Shown one piece after another: positions 17,531-24,680 of a stretch of DNA of 37,900 nt. Each line of letters starts with the position of its first letter. The stretch's first letter is position 1. Source of the DNA: Clostridium sp. (GTDB lineage: Bacteria > Bacillota > Clostridia > Clostridiales > Clostridiaceae); NCBI GenBank assembly GCA_017435645.1, contig JAFSER010000014.1, forward strand, positions 1 through 37,900, in the 5' to 3' direction. Both the position numbers and the translations under genes were made by a program. Below the pieces are notes generated by a model that was given only the letters and a program-made list of their open reading frames with translations, ran no database searches and was not told where the DNA came from.

Positions 17531-17866
17531 TTAAGATTTCTTATATACAAGGTCAATAAACCTAGTAATAAAAGAAAATAAAACTGCAATATATAATATT
17601 ATACTAACTGAGTTTAAAACTATAGAATATACACCACCGATAATTAAGAATAATAAGATTAGACAATTAATAAACTTAATTGCAGGAGAGGAATTTACAC
17701 ATACCTCATTAGTAGATGAAATTATTATTAAAACTAAAGTTAGAAAATAAAGTATAAACTGAAGATCTGTAGATAGTCCTATTATAAAATATTGATTTAA
17801 TACTAGAAAAATCACAAAAAAAACTAATAGTATACTAATTAACTTATTAATTATTATATTAAACAT
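17531..17866 (-). CDS. Small hydrophobic membrane protein of unknown function
   Basis: I do not recognise this 111-residue protein. Nearly all of it is hydrophobic, with four likely membrane segments (about 8-27, 34-50, 64-82, 84-104), a short polar loop containing a cysteine (STNEVCVNSSPA) in the middle, and a basic C-terminus (DLVYKKS). The ATG follows ATGGGGATTT on the minus strand. It lies upstream of the M28 peptidase gene with 79 nt between them, filled by the hairpin described separately. It could be a partner or accessory membrane subunit of the peptidase, but only co-orientation suggests this. Confidence 0.7.
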   Translation of the reverse strand: MFNIIINKLISILLVFFVIFLVLNQYFIIGLSTDLQFILYFLTLVLIIISSTNEVCVNSSPAIKFINCLILLFLIIGGVYSIVLNSVSIILYIAVLFSFITRFIDLVYKKS

Positions 17867-18001
17867 AAATCCCCATCCAATCTACCAGAAAATTCGCACA
17901 ATTAATTATATCCTTTAAAGTATACATTTTCAACTGCATATTATATAAAATTAAGAAATGTATTATAATATATTTATGTAAATTAATTTAGGAGGATCTT
18001 T

Positions 18002-20167
18002 ATGGTTGACATATTTGGTAGATTATCAATGGAACTTGGAATTAGTCTAACTCAAGTAAAGAATGTAATAACATTATTGGATGATGGAAATACTGTTCCC
18101 TTTATTTCAAGATATAGAAAGGAGCAAACAGGAGCATTAAGTGATGAAGTGTTAAGAAAGTTACAAGAAAGATTAATTTATCTTAGAAATTTAAAAGATA
18201 GAAAAGAAGATGTTTTAAGACTTATAGATGAGCAGGGGAAGTTAACAGAAGAAATTAAAAAGTCGTTAGAAAAGGCAATAACTTTAACAGAGGTTGAAGA
18301 TATCTATAGACCATATAAGCAAAAAAAGAGAACTAGAGCTACTATAGCTTTGGAAAGGGGATTAAAACCTTTAGCTGAAGAGTTATTATCAGGTAAATTT
18401 AAGGGTGATATTAAAGATGAGGCTAAAAAATATATAGATGAAGAAAAATCAGTAAAAACTGAAGAGGATGCAATTAATGGCGCTTTAGATATAATAGCTG
18501 AAATAATATCGGATGAAGCAAAATATAGAAAATTTATAAGAACTTTAGTAGCAAAAGAGGGAAGAGTTGAAGTAAAGGGTGATAGCGAGGAAACTACACC
18601 TTTTGAAATGTATTATGATTACTCAGAAGATGTTTCTAAAATACCACCTCATAGAATATTAGCAATAAACAGAGGTGAGAAGGAAAAGGTTTTAAATGTT
18701 AAGATAGTTGCATCTGAGGAAAAGATAATAAGCTATTTAGAAAGAGAAATTCTTAAAGGTAATGTTAATACTGATGAATACTTAAAAATTGCTATTAGAG
18801 ATTCATTGAAGAGGCTTATATATCCATCTATAGAAAGAGAAATTAGAAATGAGCTTACGGACAAGGGAGAAGAAGGAGCAATAAAGATATTTAAGGAAAA
18901 CTTAAAGGCTTTATTAATGCAACCACCAATAAAGGGAAAGATTGTTATGGGATATGATCCAGGCTTTAGGACAGGTTGTAAGATTGCAATTTTAGATAGT
19001 ACAGGTAGATTTTTAGAAAATACTACAGTTTATCCAACAGCACCACAAAATAAAGTTGAAGAAACTAAGGTGATTTTAAAGAATTTAATTAATAAATATA
19101 ATGTTGAGGTAATATCGTTAGGAAATGGAACAGCTTCAAGAGAATCAGAAGAAGTTATTTCAGAGGTTATTACAGAAATAAAAAATTCAACAGGTAAGGA
19201 AGTAGCATATGTTATAGTATCAGAAGCAGGAGCATCAGTATATTCTGCATCAGAGCTAGCAACTAAGGAATATCCTGACCTAGATGTTACAGTTAGAGGA
19301 GCTATATCTATAGGTAGAAGGTTACAAGATCCTATGGCTGAACTTGTAAAGATAGATCCGAAGGCATTAGGAGTAGGACAATATCAGCATGATGTTACAG
19401 CTAAAAAATTAGATGAATCGTTAACAGGAGTTGTTGAAGATGCAGTTAACAAGGTTGGAGTAGATTTAAATACTGCTACACCATCATTATTAACTTATAT
19501 AGCTGGAATAAATTCAAGTATTGCTAATAACATAGTTCTTTATAGAGATGAAGTAGGAGGTTTTAAGAGTAGAAAAGAATTATTAAAGGTAAAAAGATTA
19601 GGACAAAAGGCTTATGAGCAATGTGCTGGTTTTTTAAGAGTTATGGAAAGTGATGAGCTACTAGATAATACTTCTGTGCATCCAGAATCTTATGATGTTG
19701 CAAAAAAATTAATAGAATTATTAGGATATAATAAAAATGATTTAAAAGAAAACAATATAAAAGATATTGATGATAGAGTTAAGGAGAGAGGTATAAGAAA
19801 TATATCTAAAGATTTAGAAGTTGGAGAGCTTACTTTAGAAGACATTATTAAAGAGTTAAAGAAGCCGGGAAGAGATATAAGAGATGAAATGCCAAAGCCT
19901 ATATTAAAAACAGGAGTAATAGACTTAAAGGATTTAAGTGAAGGTATGATTCTTATGGGCACTGTTAGAAATGTTTCTGATTTTGGAGCTTTTGTAGATA
20001 TTGGAGTCCATCAAGATGGATTAGTTCATAAAAGTCAAATGGCTGATAGATTTGTAAGACATCCACTAGATATAGTTAAAGTCGGAGATATAATAAAAGT
20101 TAAAATTCTTGAGGTAGACAGTAAAAGAAATAGAATAGCCTTATCTATGAAAGGTATAAAGGAATAG
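18002..20167 (+). CDS. tex: Tex family S1 RNA-binding protein
   Basis: Tex is a conserved nucleic-acid-binding protein linked to transcription and gene expression. It is widespread in Firmicutes, but its molecular role is still poorly defined. The 721 residues show the full layout: an N-terminal helical Tex domain (VPFISRYRKEQTGALSDEVLRKLQ near 31-55), a YqgF/RNase H-like domain (GYDPGFRTGCKIAILD near 318-335), helix-hairpin-helix repeats (about 480-560; IAGINSSIANNIVLYR, FKSRKELLKVKRLGQKAYEQ), and a C-terminal S1 domain (about 645-720, GTVRNVSDFGAFVDIGV). GGAGG precedes the ATG. It is divergent from the small membrane protein gene and is followed by the FMN riboswitch unit. Confidence 0.95.
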   Translation: MVDIFGRLSMELGISLTQVKNVITLLDDGNTVPFISRYRKEQTGALSDEVLRKLQERLIYLRNLKDRKEDVLRLIDEQGKLTEEIKKSLEKAITLTEVEDIYRPYKQKKRTRATIALERGLKPLAEELLSGKFKGDIKDEAKKYIDEEKSVKTEEDAINGALDIIAEIISDEAKYRKFIRTLVAKEGRVEVKGDSEETTPFEMYYDYSEDVSKIPPHRILAINRGEKEKVLNVKIVASEEKIISYLEREILKGNVNTDEYLKIAIRDSLKRLIYPSIEREIRNELTDKGEEGAIKIFKENLKALLMQPPIKGKIVMGYDPGFRTGCKIAILDSTGRFLENTTVYPTAPQNKVEETKVILKNLINKYNVEVISLGNGTASRESEEVISEVITEIKNSTGKEVAYVIVSEAGASVYSASELATKEYPDLDVTVRGAISIGRRLQDPMAELVKIDPKALGVGQYQHDVTAKKLDESLTGVVEDAVNKVGVDLNTATPSLLTYIAGINSSIANNIVLYRDEVGGFKSRKELLKVKRLGQKAYEQCAGFLRVMESDELLDNTSVHPESYDVAKKLIELLGYNKNDLKENNIKDIDDRVKERGIRNISKDLEVGELTLEDIIKELKKPGRDIRDEMPKPILKTGVIDLKDLSEGMILMGTVRNVSDFGAFVDIGVHQDGLVHKSQMADRFVRHPLDIVKVGDIIKVKILEVDSKRNRIALSMKGIKE

Positions 20168-20271
20168 AGTGTTTGAGAACTACTTCTAAGAAAGAATATT
20201 TTTAAAATAATTTAAGAAGTAAGGATAATTATAAATAGTTAAAGAAAAAGTGAGAAAATTCAAGAAATTAC

Positions 20272-20300
20272 TTGAGAAATATTCCAAAAAGGTATATAAT
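20272..20300 (+). promoter_or_regulatory. Promoter of the FMN riboswitch-ribU unit
   Basis: TTGAGA (20272-20277) and TATAAT (20295-20300) are separated by 17 nt. The predicted start is a few bases before the riboswitch P1 helix. Confidence 0.7.
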
Positions 20301-20315
20301 TAACCCATAAATAAA

Positions 20316-20428
20316 TTATCTTCAGGGCGGGGTGTAATTCCCCACCGGTGGTATAGCCCACGCGCTAATTTTAGTATGATTCGGTGAAATTCCGAAGCCG
20401 ACAGTATAGTCTGGATGAAAGAAGGTAA
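20316..20428 (+). promoter_or_regulatory. FMN riboswitch (RFN element)
   Basis: The aptamer senses flavin mononucleotide and lowers riboflavin gene expression when FMN is plentiful. The conserved words are present in order: CTTCAGGGCGGGGTG, AATTCCCCACCGGTGGT, AGCCCACG, GATTCGGTGAAATTCCGAAGC CGACAGT, and TCTGGATGAAAGAAGG. P1 is TTATCTTC (20316-20323) with GAAGGTAA (20421-20428). A Rho-independent terminator follows 56 nt later, so control is most likely transcriptional. Confidence 0.97.
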
Positions 20429-20484
20429 GGTGTTAGATGTACTTTGTATTTACTTAGTAAATCTTATTTCTTATGATTTTAATC

Positions 20485-20511
20485 CCTGATGATATTTCAT
20501 CAGGTTTTTTA
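20485..20511 (+). terminator. Riboswitch expression-platform terminator
   Basis: CCTGATGA (20485-20492) pairs with TCATCAGG (20497-20504) with a 4-nt loop, followed by TTTTTT. It lies between the FMN aptamer and ribU, the expected OFF structure. Confidence 0.9.
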
Positions 20512-20590
20512 TTTATTAATAATCTTAAGTAAAAATAAAATCTATAAAAAATAAGTTATTAAAATACGTATAAGGTATACTAACCCATAC

Positions 20591-20610
20591 CCCAGAAGAT
20601 ATCTTTTGGG
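20591..20610 (+). promoter_or_regulatory. Hairpin covering the ribU ribosome binding site
   Basis: CCCAGAAG (20591-20598) pairs with CTTTTGGG (20603-20610), one G-U pair and a 4-nt loop. Its 3' arm contains the first GGG of the GGGAGG Shine-Dalgarno (20608-20613). It could dampen translation start. Confidence 0.45.
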
Positions 20611-20620
20611 AGGCGAAAAA

Positions 20621-21223
20621 ATGAATAATAACCAAGAAAGAAACTTAAACAAATTCATCAAAATTTCACTATTAAGTGCTATTGCTGTAATACTAATGTA
20701 TATGGATTTTCCAATTCCATTTTTACCATTTCCATGGCTAAAAATTGACTTAAGTGATGTTCCAGCTCTTATGGGAGGCTTTGCTTTTGGTCCTCTAGCA
20801 GGAATATTAATAGAATTATTGAAAAATTTATTAATATTAATAGTAAAAGGAACAGGAACAGGGTTTGTTGGAGAAACAGCAAACTTTATAATAGGTATAT
20901 CTTTAGTAGCTCCAGCAGCATTGATTTATAATAGAAATAAGTCTAAGAAGAGAGCTATTATTGGAATGATAGTGGGATCATTAACTATGCAAGTTATAGG
21001 AATTATAGCAAATGTATTCTTCTTAATACCTGCATATGGAATGCAAATGTCAACAAGTGAATCAATTAATTATGTAACTGCAGGATTGTTACCATTTAAT
21101 GGAATTAAAGCTGTGATAGTAAGTTATGTTACCTATATATTATATAAAAAGGTATCAGTTAAGATATTCCATGTAGATCATAAATTTGATAAAAAGAAAA
21201 ATGAGAAATTAAAATCAGCTTAA
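20621..21223 (+). CDS. ribU: Riboflavin transporter substrate-binding subunit (ECF S component)
   Basis: RibU binds riboflavin in the membrane and works with the shared energy-coupling (ECF) module EcfA-EcfA'-EcfT, which is encoded elsewhere. The 200-residue protein has about six membrane segments and the family signature near the N-terminus (MDFPIPFLPFPWLKIDLSD, then GFAFGPLAG, and KNLLILIVKGTGTGFVGE). I chose ATG 20621 because GGGAGG at 20608-20613 sits 7 nt upstream; a longer reading from TTG 20606 would overlap that site. The FMN riboswitch upstream confirms the substrate class. The C-terminal tail is basic (KKKNEKLKSA), as expected for a cytoplasmic end. Confidence 0.95.
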   Translation: MNNNQERNLNKFIKISLLSAIAVILMYMDFPIPFLPFPWLKIDLSDVPALMGGFAFGPLAGILIELLKNLLILIVKGTGTGFVGETANFIIGISLVAPAALIYNRNKSKKRAIIGMIVGSLTMQVIGIIANVFFLIPAYGMQMSTSESINYVTAGLLPFNGIKAVIVSYVTYILYKKVSVKIFHVDHKFDKKKNEKLKSA

Positions 21224-21240
21224 AAAAGATTTAAAATATG

Positions 21241-21286
21241 CCCTATAGAGTAGATATTATCAAAAGTCTACTTTATAGGGTTTTTG
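21241..21286 (+). terminator. Terminator after ribU
   Basis: CCCTATAGAGTAGA (21241-21254) pairs with TCTACTTTATAGGG (21267-21280) over 14 bp with one G-U pair, followed by TTTTT. Confidence 0.9.
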
Positions 21287-21373
21287 TATTTATAATATAG
21301 TTATAATATTGTTTATGTCTATTATTATTTCTCGCTATTTTTCAATGTTTTTGTATTTATAATATAGTTATAA
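21280..21373. repeat. Pair of identical 27-nt direct repeats
   Basis: Positions 21280-21306 and 21347-21373 are identical (beginning GTTTTTGTATTTATAATATA), with starts 67 nt apart. The first copy begins at the last G of the ribU terminator stem. The sequence between them is AT-rich and without an ORF. Confidence 0.75.
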
Positions 21374-21433
21374 GGTTAGGAGTGAATATAACAGAGTAAA
21401 ACTAAAATATATTTTTAAACGAATAGTATTAAT

Positions 21434-21880
21434 CTAAATTAGTAATTGCATAAGTATAGCATTTTCACCTGTATCTAAATAGTAGCCTTTACGTGTCCCA
21501 TTTACTATAAACCCAAACTTTTTATATAATTTTTGGGCAGGTATATTGGATTCTCTAACTTCTAAATTAATTAAAGAACATTTTGAGTCTTTACATAACT
21601 TAATTAGTGCAGATAATAATCCACCACCTATTCCAAGCTTTCTATAATTAGGATGAATAGCAATATTAGTTATTTCGGCTTCACCAACTATTATCCAAAC
21701 ACCAACAAATCCAATTACTAGATTTGAATCTTCATCTTTAACAACGATATATTTAGCTACAGGATTATTTAACTCAGCATTTATAGCTTCTTTACTCCAA
21801 GGAACAGAAAAAGAAGCTTTAGAGATATTATAAACACTTTCAACTTCTACTTCTGTCATTAAATTATAAACTATTTTCAT
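21434..21880 (-). CDS. rimI: Ribosomal protein alanine N-acetyltransferase
   Basis: This GNAT-fold enzyme transfers acetyl from acetyl-CoA to the N-terminal alanine of ribosomal protein S18 in E. coli; clostridial relatives are annotated by homology. The 148 residues contain the acetyl-CoA-binding motif A region (EITNIAIHPNYRKLGIGGGL, with the R/QxxGxG/A core as RKLGIGG) and motif B (NLEVRESNIPAQKLYKKFGF). The start overlaps the end of tsaB by 17 nt, so the genes are translationally linked, as in many Firmicutes where rimI follows tsaB. Confidence 0.92.
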   Translation of the reverse strand: MKIVYNLMTEVEVESVYNISKASFSVPWSKEAINAELNNPVAKYIVVKDEDSNLVIGFVGVWIIVGEAEITNIAIHPNYRKLGIGGGLLSALIKLCKDSKCSLINLEVRESNIPAQKLYKKFGFIVNGTRKGYYLDTGENAILMQLLI

Positions 21881-22580
21881 TTTTTAATGCTAACCTTTTT
21901 TCTAATTCTCTTTGAGCTTGTGGTTTCTTTAGATAAAATGGAGATGAATTTAATTCATCACATTCATTATTTAATAATTTCTTTATGCCCAATTCGCCTA
22001 AAGAAGAAGCTCTTATTAAGCTAAGATGGTTTGGAGCAAAATTAGCCATTGGTAAATGTTGTAATAAGTACTCCTTATGTTTATTAACAGCATCACCAGC
22101 GAATAAAACTGGTTCATTTTTTTCTTTTAATAAATCTATTAGCTCATCTAATTCTAAAGCAGAGTATTCTGTTATAGCTTCAAGCTCTCCATTATTACCT
22201 TTATAAAGACAAGTATAAACACTACTTCTTAATGCATCCATTATAGGACAAATAATTCCATTAAAATTTATAAGTGAATATGCAAGAGCATCTAAACTTG
22301 AAATACTTATATAAGGTTTATTTGATCCAAAGCTCAGCCCTTTAACTGTAGCCATTCCGATTCTAAGACCTGTAAAAGAACCAGGTCCTTTTGAAACTAC
22401 AAATCCATCTATATCATCAATGTCTAGATTAGAATCCTTTAACAGTTTATCAATTATATCCATAATTAAGGTTGAATGTTCAAGCTTATTATTAATAGTG
22501 TATTCTGCAATTAAATTATTTTCATCTAAAAGGGCAGCTGTAGCAACCTTAGATGATGAATCTATACTTAAAACTATCAT
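21864..22580 (-). CDS. tsaB: tRNA t6A threonylcarbamoyltransferase subunit TsaB
   Basis: TsaB is the non-catalytic ASKHA-fold partner of TsaD in the complex that makes N6-threonylcarbamoyladenosine at position 37 of ANN-decoding tRNAs. The 238-residue protein begins with IVLSIDSSSKVATAALLDE (phosphate-1-like loop) and contains the family signature GFVVSKGPGSFTGLRIGMAT and ISSLDALAYS. Its ATG overlaps the tsaE stop codon by one base (TAATG). tsaD and tsaC are not in the window. Confidence 0.95.
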   Translation of the reverse strand: MIVLSIDSSSKVATAALLDENNLIAEYTINNKLEHSTLIMDIIDKLLKDSNLDIDDIDGFVVSKGPGSFTGLRIGMATVKGLSFGSNKPYISISSLDALAYSLINFNGIICPIMDALRSSVYTCLYKGNNGELEAITEYSALELDELIDLLKEKNEPVLFAGDAVNKHKEYLLQHLPMANFAPNHLSLIRASSLGELGIKKLLNNECDELNSSPFYLKKPQAQRELEKRLALKNENSL

Positions 22581-23038
22581 TAGTTTAACTCCTTTATATA
22601 ATAATATCTTTCACCATAAGGAGTAATAGTAATTTTTCTAAAATTCTCTCCTTTAGATAAATCTTTTTCAATTAATATATGTAAATACTCATTAGGTAAA
22701 ATTTCTTCAATATAATTGGCCCATTCAATAATAGAAACTTCATTAGAAAAAATATAGTCATCAAAACCTATAGCATAAATTTCATCAGGATCACTAACTC
22801 TGTATACATCGAAATGGTATAGTTTTAATCTACCAGAATCATATTCATTTACTATAGTAAATGTAGGACTAGTTATATGCTCATCTATTTCTAAGCCTTT
22901 AGCGATACCTTTAGTTATATGAGTTTTACCAGTTCCTAAATCACCAGTTAAACAAATAATATCTCCGGCTTTTAATAGTTTACCAATAGAAATTCCAAGA
23001 TTAGTTGTTTCTTCTATATTATTAACATAAAATTCCAT
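22580..23038 (-). CDS. tsaE: tRNA t6A biosynthesis ATPase TsaE
   Basis: TsaE is the P-loop ATPase that resets the TsaB-TsaD complex during t6A synthesis. The 152 residues carry Walker A GDLGTGKTH (K38, T39), the switch-like segment SPTFTIVNEY, YHFDVYR with the Walker B-like aspartate, and IIEWANYIEEILP. GAAGGGAG precedes the ATG. It is the first gene of the tsaE-tsaB-rimI operon on the minus strand. Confidence 0.95.
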   Translation of the reverse strand: MEFYVNNIEETTNLGISIGKLLKAGDIICLTGDLGTGKTHITKGIAKGLEIDEHITSPTFTIVNEYDSGRLKLYHFDVYRVSDPDEIYAIGFDDYIFSNEVSIIEWANYIEEILPNEYLHILIEKDLSKGENFRKITITPYGERYYYIKELN

Positions 23039-23259
23039 ATAAAATCTCCCTTCTAAAGAATTTATAATAATATATATTCTATCTAAAATAAAGAAAAAAA
23101 GAAAGAAAAAAGTTAGTATATATTGTTTATTATAGAAAGTTTAAATAAACTAAAATTACATATTTATAAATAAAAATATTATTAAGATTATTTTAATTAT
23201 GTAAATGTTTTGTAATTACTTTATAGAATAAATAGTATATAATTAAATGGAGGTATATA

Positions 23260-23352
23260 ATGTTATCAGGAGGAAATTATAATGAAAAAATTAACTTATA
23301 TATTAGTTATTTTTACTGCTATATTATTTTTCATTTTAGCACTTTTCAATAG
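23260..23352 (+). CDS. Candidate short upstream ORF overlapping the ZnuA-like gene
   Basis: A 30-codon ORF starts at ATG 23260 with its own GGAGG 6 nt upstream and ends at TAG 23350-23352. It runs out of frame over the first 71 nt of the next gene and contains that gene's AGGAGG. The peptide (begins MLSGGNYNEKINLY) resembles nothing I know. It may be a regulatory leader or chance; its SD is good but conservation is unknown. Confidence 0.35.
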   Translation: MLSGGNYNEKINLYISYFYCYIIFHFSTFQ

Positions 23353-24235
23353 CACTTTAATGGCAAGCGCTGAAGAAGAAGCGAATAATAAAGAAGAAGT
23401 AAAAATAAATATATTAACTGTAAATAAAGAATTATATACTATGACATGTGATTTAGTTGGAGATAGACATAATGTAGAATATATTTTTAGTGAAGATGAT
23501 AAAATAGATGAAATCAATAAGGATGATAAATTTATTAACAACATTCTTCAAAAGGATTTATTTATATATAATGGGTTTTATGATGAAGAGTTTGTAAATG
23601 AAATAATAAATAGTTCTGTGGATTCAGATTTAAGAATAATAAATGCTAGTAGAGGTATAAGACCCATTAATACTGTTTTAACAAAAGGAGAAAAGGAAAA
23701 TCCATATTATTTATTAGGGTTTAGTGAGTATAAGGTAGCTTTATATAATATAAAAATAGCACTACAAGAAAGAGATGTAGAAAATAGAAATTATTATGAA
23801 GAAAACTACAATAGAATAATAGAGAAATTAGATAAGGCTTTACAACTAATAAAAAAAGAAATACAAGAGTATGATAATTTTGAAATATATACTAATACAG
23901 ATAGATTTGATTATATATTTAGAGATCTTGATTTAGAAGTAAACAAAATTGATTCTTCCAATAAAGAAGTTAAAGAGGGCGAAGGTCTTAAGGAGGAAGA
24001 AATTCAAGAAGAGAAAGACTTTGAAGAAGTTGAAAGTTATCAAGAGTTAAAAATAGATGAGGAAAAAACTAAAATATTTATTTATGATACAAATAGTCAA
24101 TCTAAAGAAAATATAATTGAAGAAACAAATAGTAAATTTATATATTTAGGTTTATCATCTGTAGAAGATGATAATGTAATAATTAGTAATGGAAATAAAA
24201 TAATTGAAAAAATAAAAAATAATAATAAAGGTTGA
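23282..24235 (+). CDS. Secreted ZnuA-like protein lacking metal ligands
   Basis: The 317-residue protein has a signal peptide (about 1-31, cleavage after MASA) with no lipobox cysteine. Its core aligns by eye with the zinc-binding lipoprotein at 32713-33702. DLFIYNGFYDEEFVNEI matches DVFIYNGLGMEEWIDSI, and the following INASRGIRPIN matches VEAAQGVEVIN. The metal ligands are gone: DPHIW becomes NPYYL, and TGHAAFGY becomes TNTDRFDY, and the first His (SDAHSFDP) has no counterpart in EDDKIDEIN. The His-rich loop is absent; an acidic Glu/Lys-rich insert occupies about 225-260. The frame is intact with AGGAGG before the ATG. I infer a secreted paralog that no longer binds zinc in the family way; its present role is unknown. 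Confidence 0.7.
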   Translation: MKKLTYILVIFTAILFFILALFNSTLMASAEEEANNKEEVKINILTVNKELYTMTCDLVGDRHNVEYIFSEDDKIDEINKDDKFINNILQKDLFIYNGFYDEEFVNEIINSSVDSDLRIINASRGIRPINTVLTKGEKENPYYLLGFSEYKVALYNIKIALQERDVENRNYYEENYNRIIEKLDKALQLIKKEIQEYDNFEIYTNTDRFDYIFRDLDLEVNKIDSSNKEVKEGEGLKEEEIQEEKDFEEVESYQELKIDEEKTKIFIYDTNSQSKENIIEETNSKFIYLGLSSVEDDNVIISNGNKIIEKIKNNNKG

Positions 24236-24260
24236 TTTTATTATTTTTATAAGATATAAT
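24232..24260 (+). promoter_or_regulatory. Promoter of the first tRNA-Trp gene
   Basis: TTGATT (24232-24237) and TATAAT (24255-24260) have a 17-nt spacer. The -35 box overlaps the TGA stop of the preceding gene. Predicted start is near 24267, 8 nt before the mature tRNA. Confidence 0.65.
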
Positions 24261-24274
24261 AATTAGTGTTACAG

Positions 24275-24350
24275 AGGGGTATAGCTCAATTGGTAGAGTA
24301 GCGGTCTCCAAAACCGTTGGTTGTGGGTTCGATTCCTACTGCCCCTGCCA
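24275..24350 (+). tRNA. trnW: tRNA-Trp (CCA), copy 1
   Basis: A 76-nt cloverleaf. The acceptor AGGGGTA pairs with TGCCCCT, discriminator G is followed by an encoded CCA. The anticodon stem GCGGT/ACCGT encloses loop CTCCAAA with anticodon CCA at 24308-24310. The T arm contains GGTTCGATTCC. It is identical to the copy at 24488. Confidence 0.97.
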
Positions 24351-24386
24351 AAGGTCAGTAATTTAAGTTACTGACCTTATATTTTT
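24351..24386 (+). terminator. Terminator after tRNA-Trp copy 1
   Basis: GGTCAGTAA (24353-24361) pairs with TTACTGACC (24368-24376), followed by TTATATTTTT. Confidence 0.8.
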
Positions 24387-24446
24387 GAAAAATAATGTAT
24401 GATTAAAATTTTTCTAATAATATTGGTATTATTTTATAAAATTCTG

Positions 24447-24476
24447 TTGACATAAAATAAGTCATCATGATAGAAT
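24447..24476 (+). promoter_or_regulatory. Promoter of the second tRNA-Trp gene
   Basis: TTGACA (24447-24452) and TAGAAT (24471-24476) are separated by 18 nt. Predicted start is near 24483, just before the tRNA. Confidence 0.7.
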
Positions 24477-24487
24477 TAATTTGTCGA

Positions 24488-24563
24488 AGGGGTATAGCTC
24501 AATTGGTAGAGTAGCGGTCTCCAAAACCGTTGGTTGTGGGTTCGATTCCTACTGCCCCTGCCA
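24488..24563 (+). tRNA. trnW: tRNA-Trp (CCA), copy 2
   Basis: The 76-nt sequence is identical to copy 1, including the encoded CCA. It has its own promoter and terminator and no sequence likeness to copy 1 in the flanks beyond a few bases (copy 1 is preceded by AG, this copy by GA), so the duplication covers essentially the mature tRNA. Confidence 0.97.
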
Positions 24564-24604
24564 AAAAAGACTAAAAAATTTGTAGTTTTTTAGTCTTTTT
24601 TTTG
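24564..24604 (+). terminator. Terminator after tRNA-Trp copy 2
   Basis: AAAAAAGACTAAAAAA pairs with TTTTTTAGTCTTTTTT around a short loop, ending in a long T-run. It begins directly after the CCA end. Confidence 0.9.
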
Positions 24605-24680
24605 TTTTTTTATATATATTTATTATTGTTGAGTATATAATATAGTTGATAAAAACTTTTATATAATGGAGAATAAACAT

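Noticed and set aside
24275-24563. Two identical 76-nt repeats as a possible CRISPR or mobile element.
   Set aside because: Each folds as a complete tRNA-Trp with anticodon CCA and an encoded CCA end.
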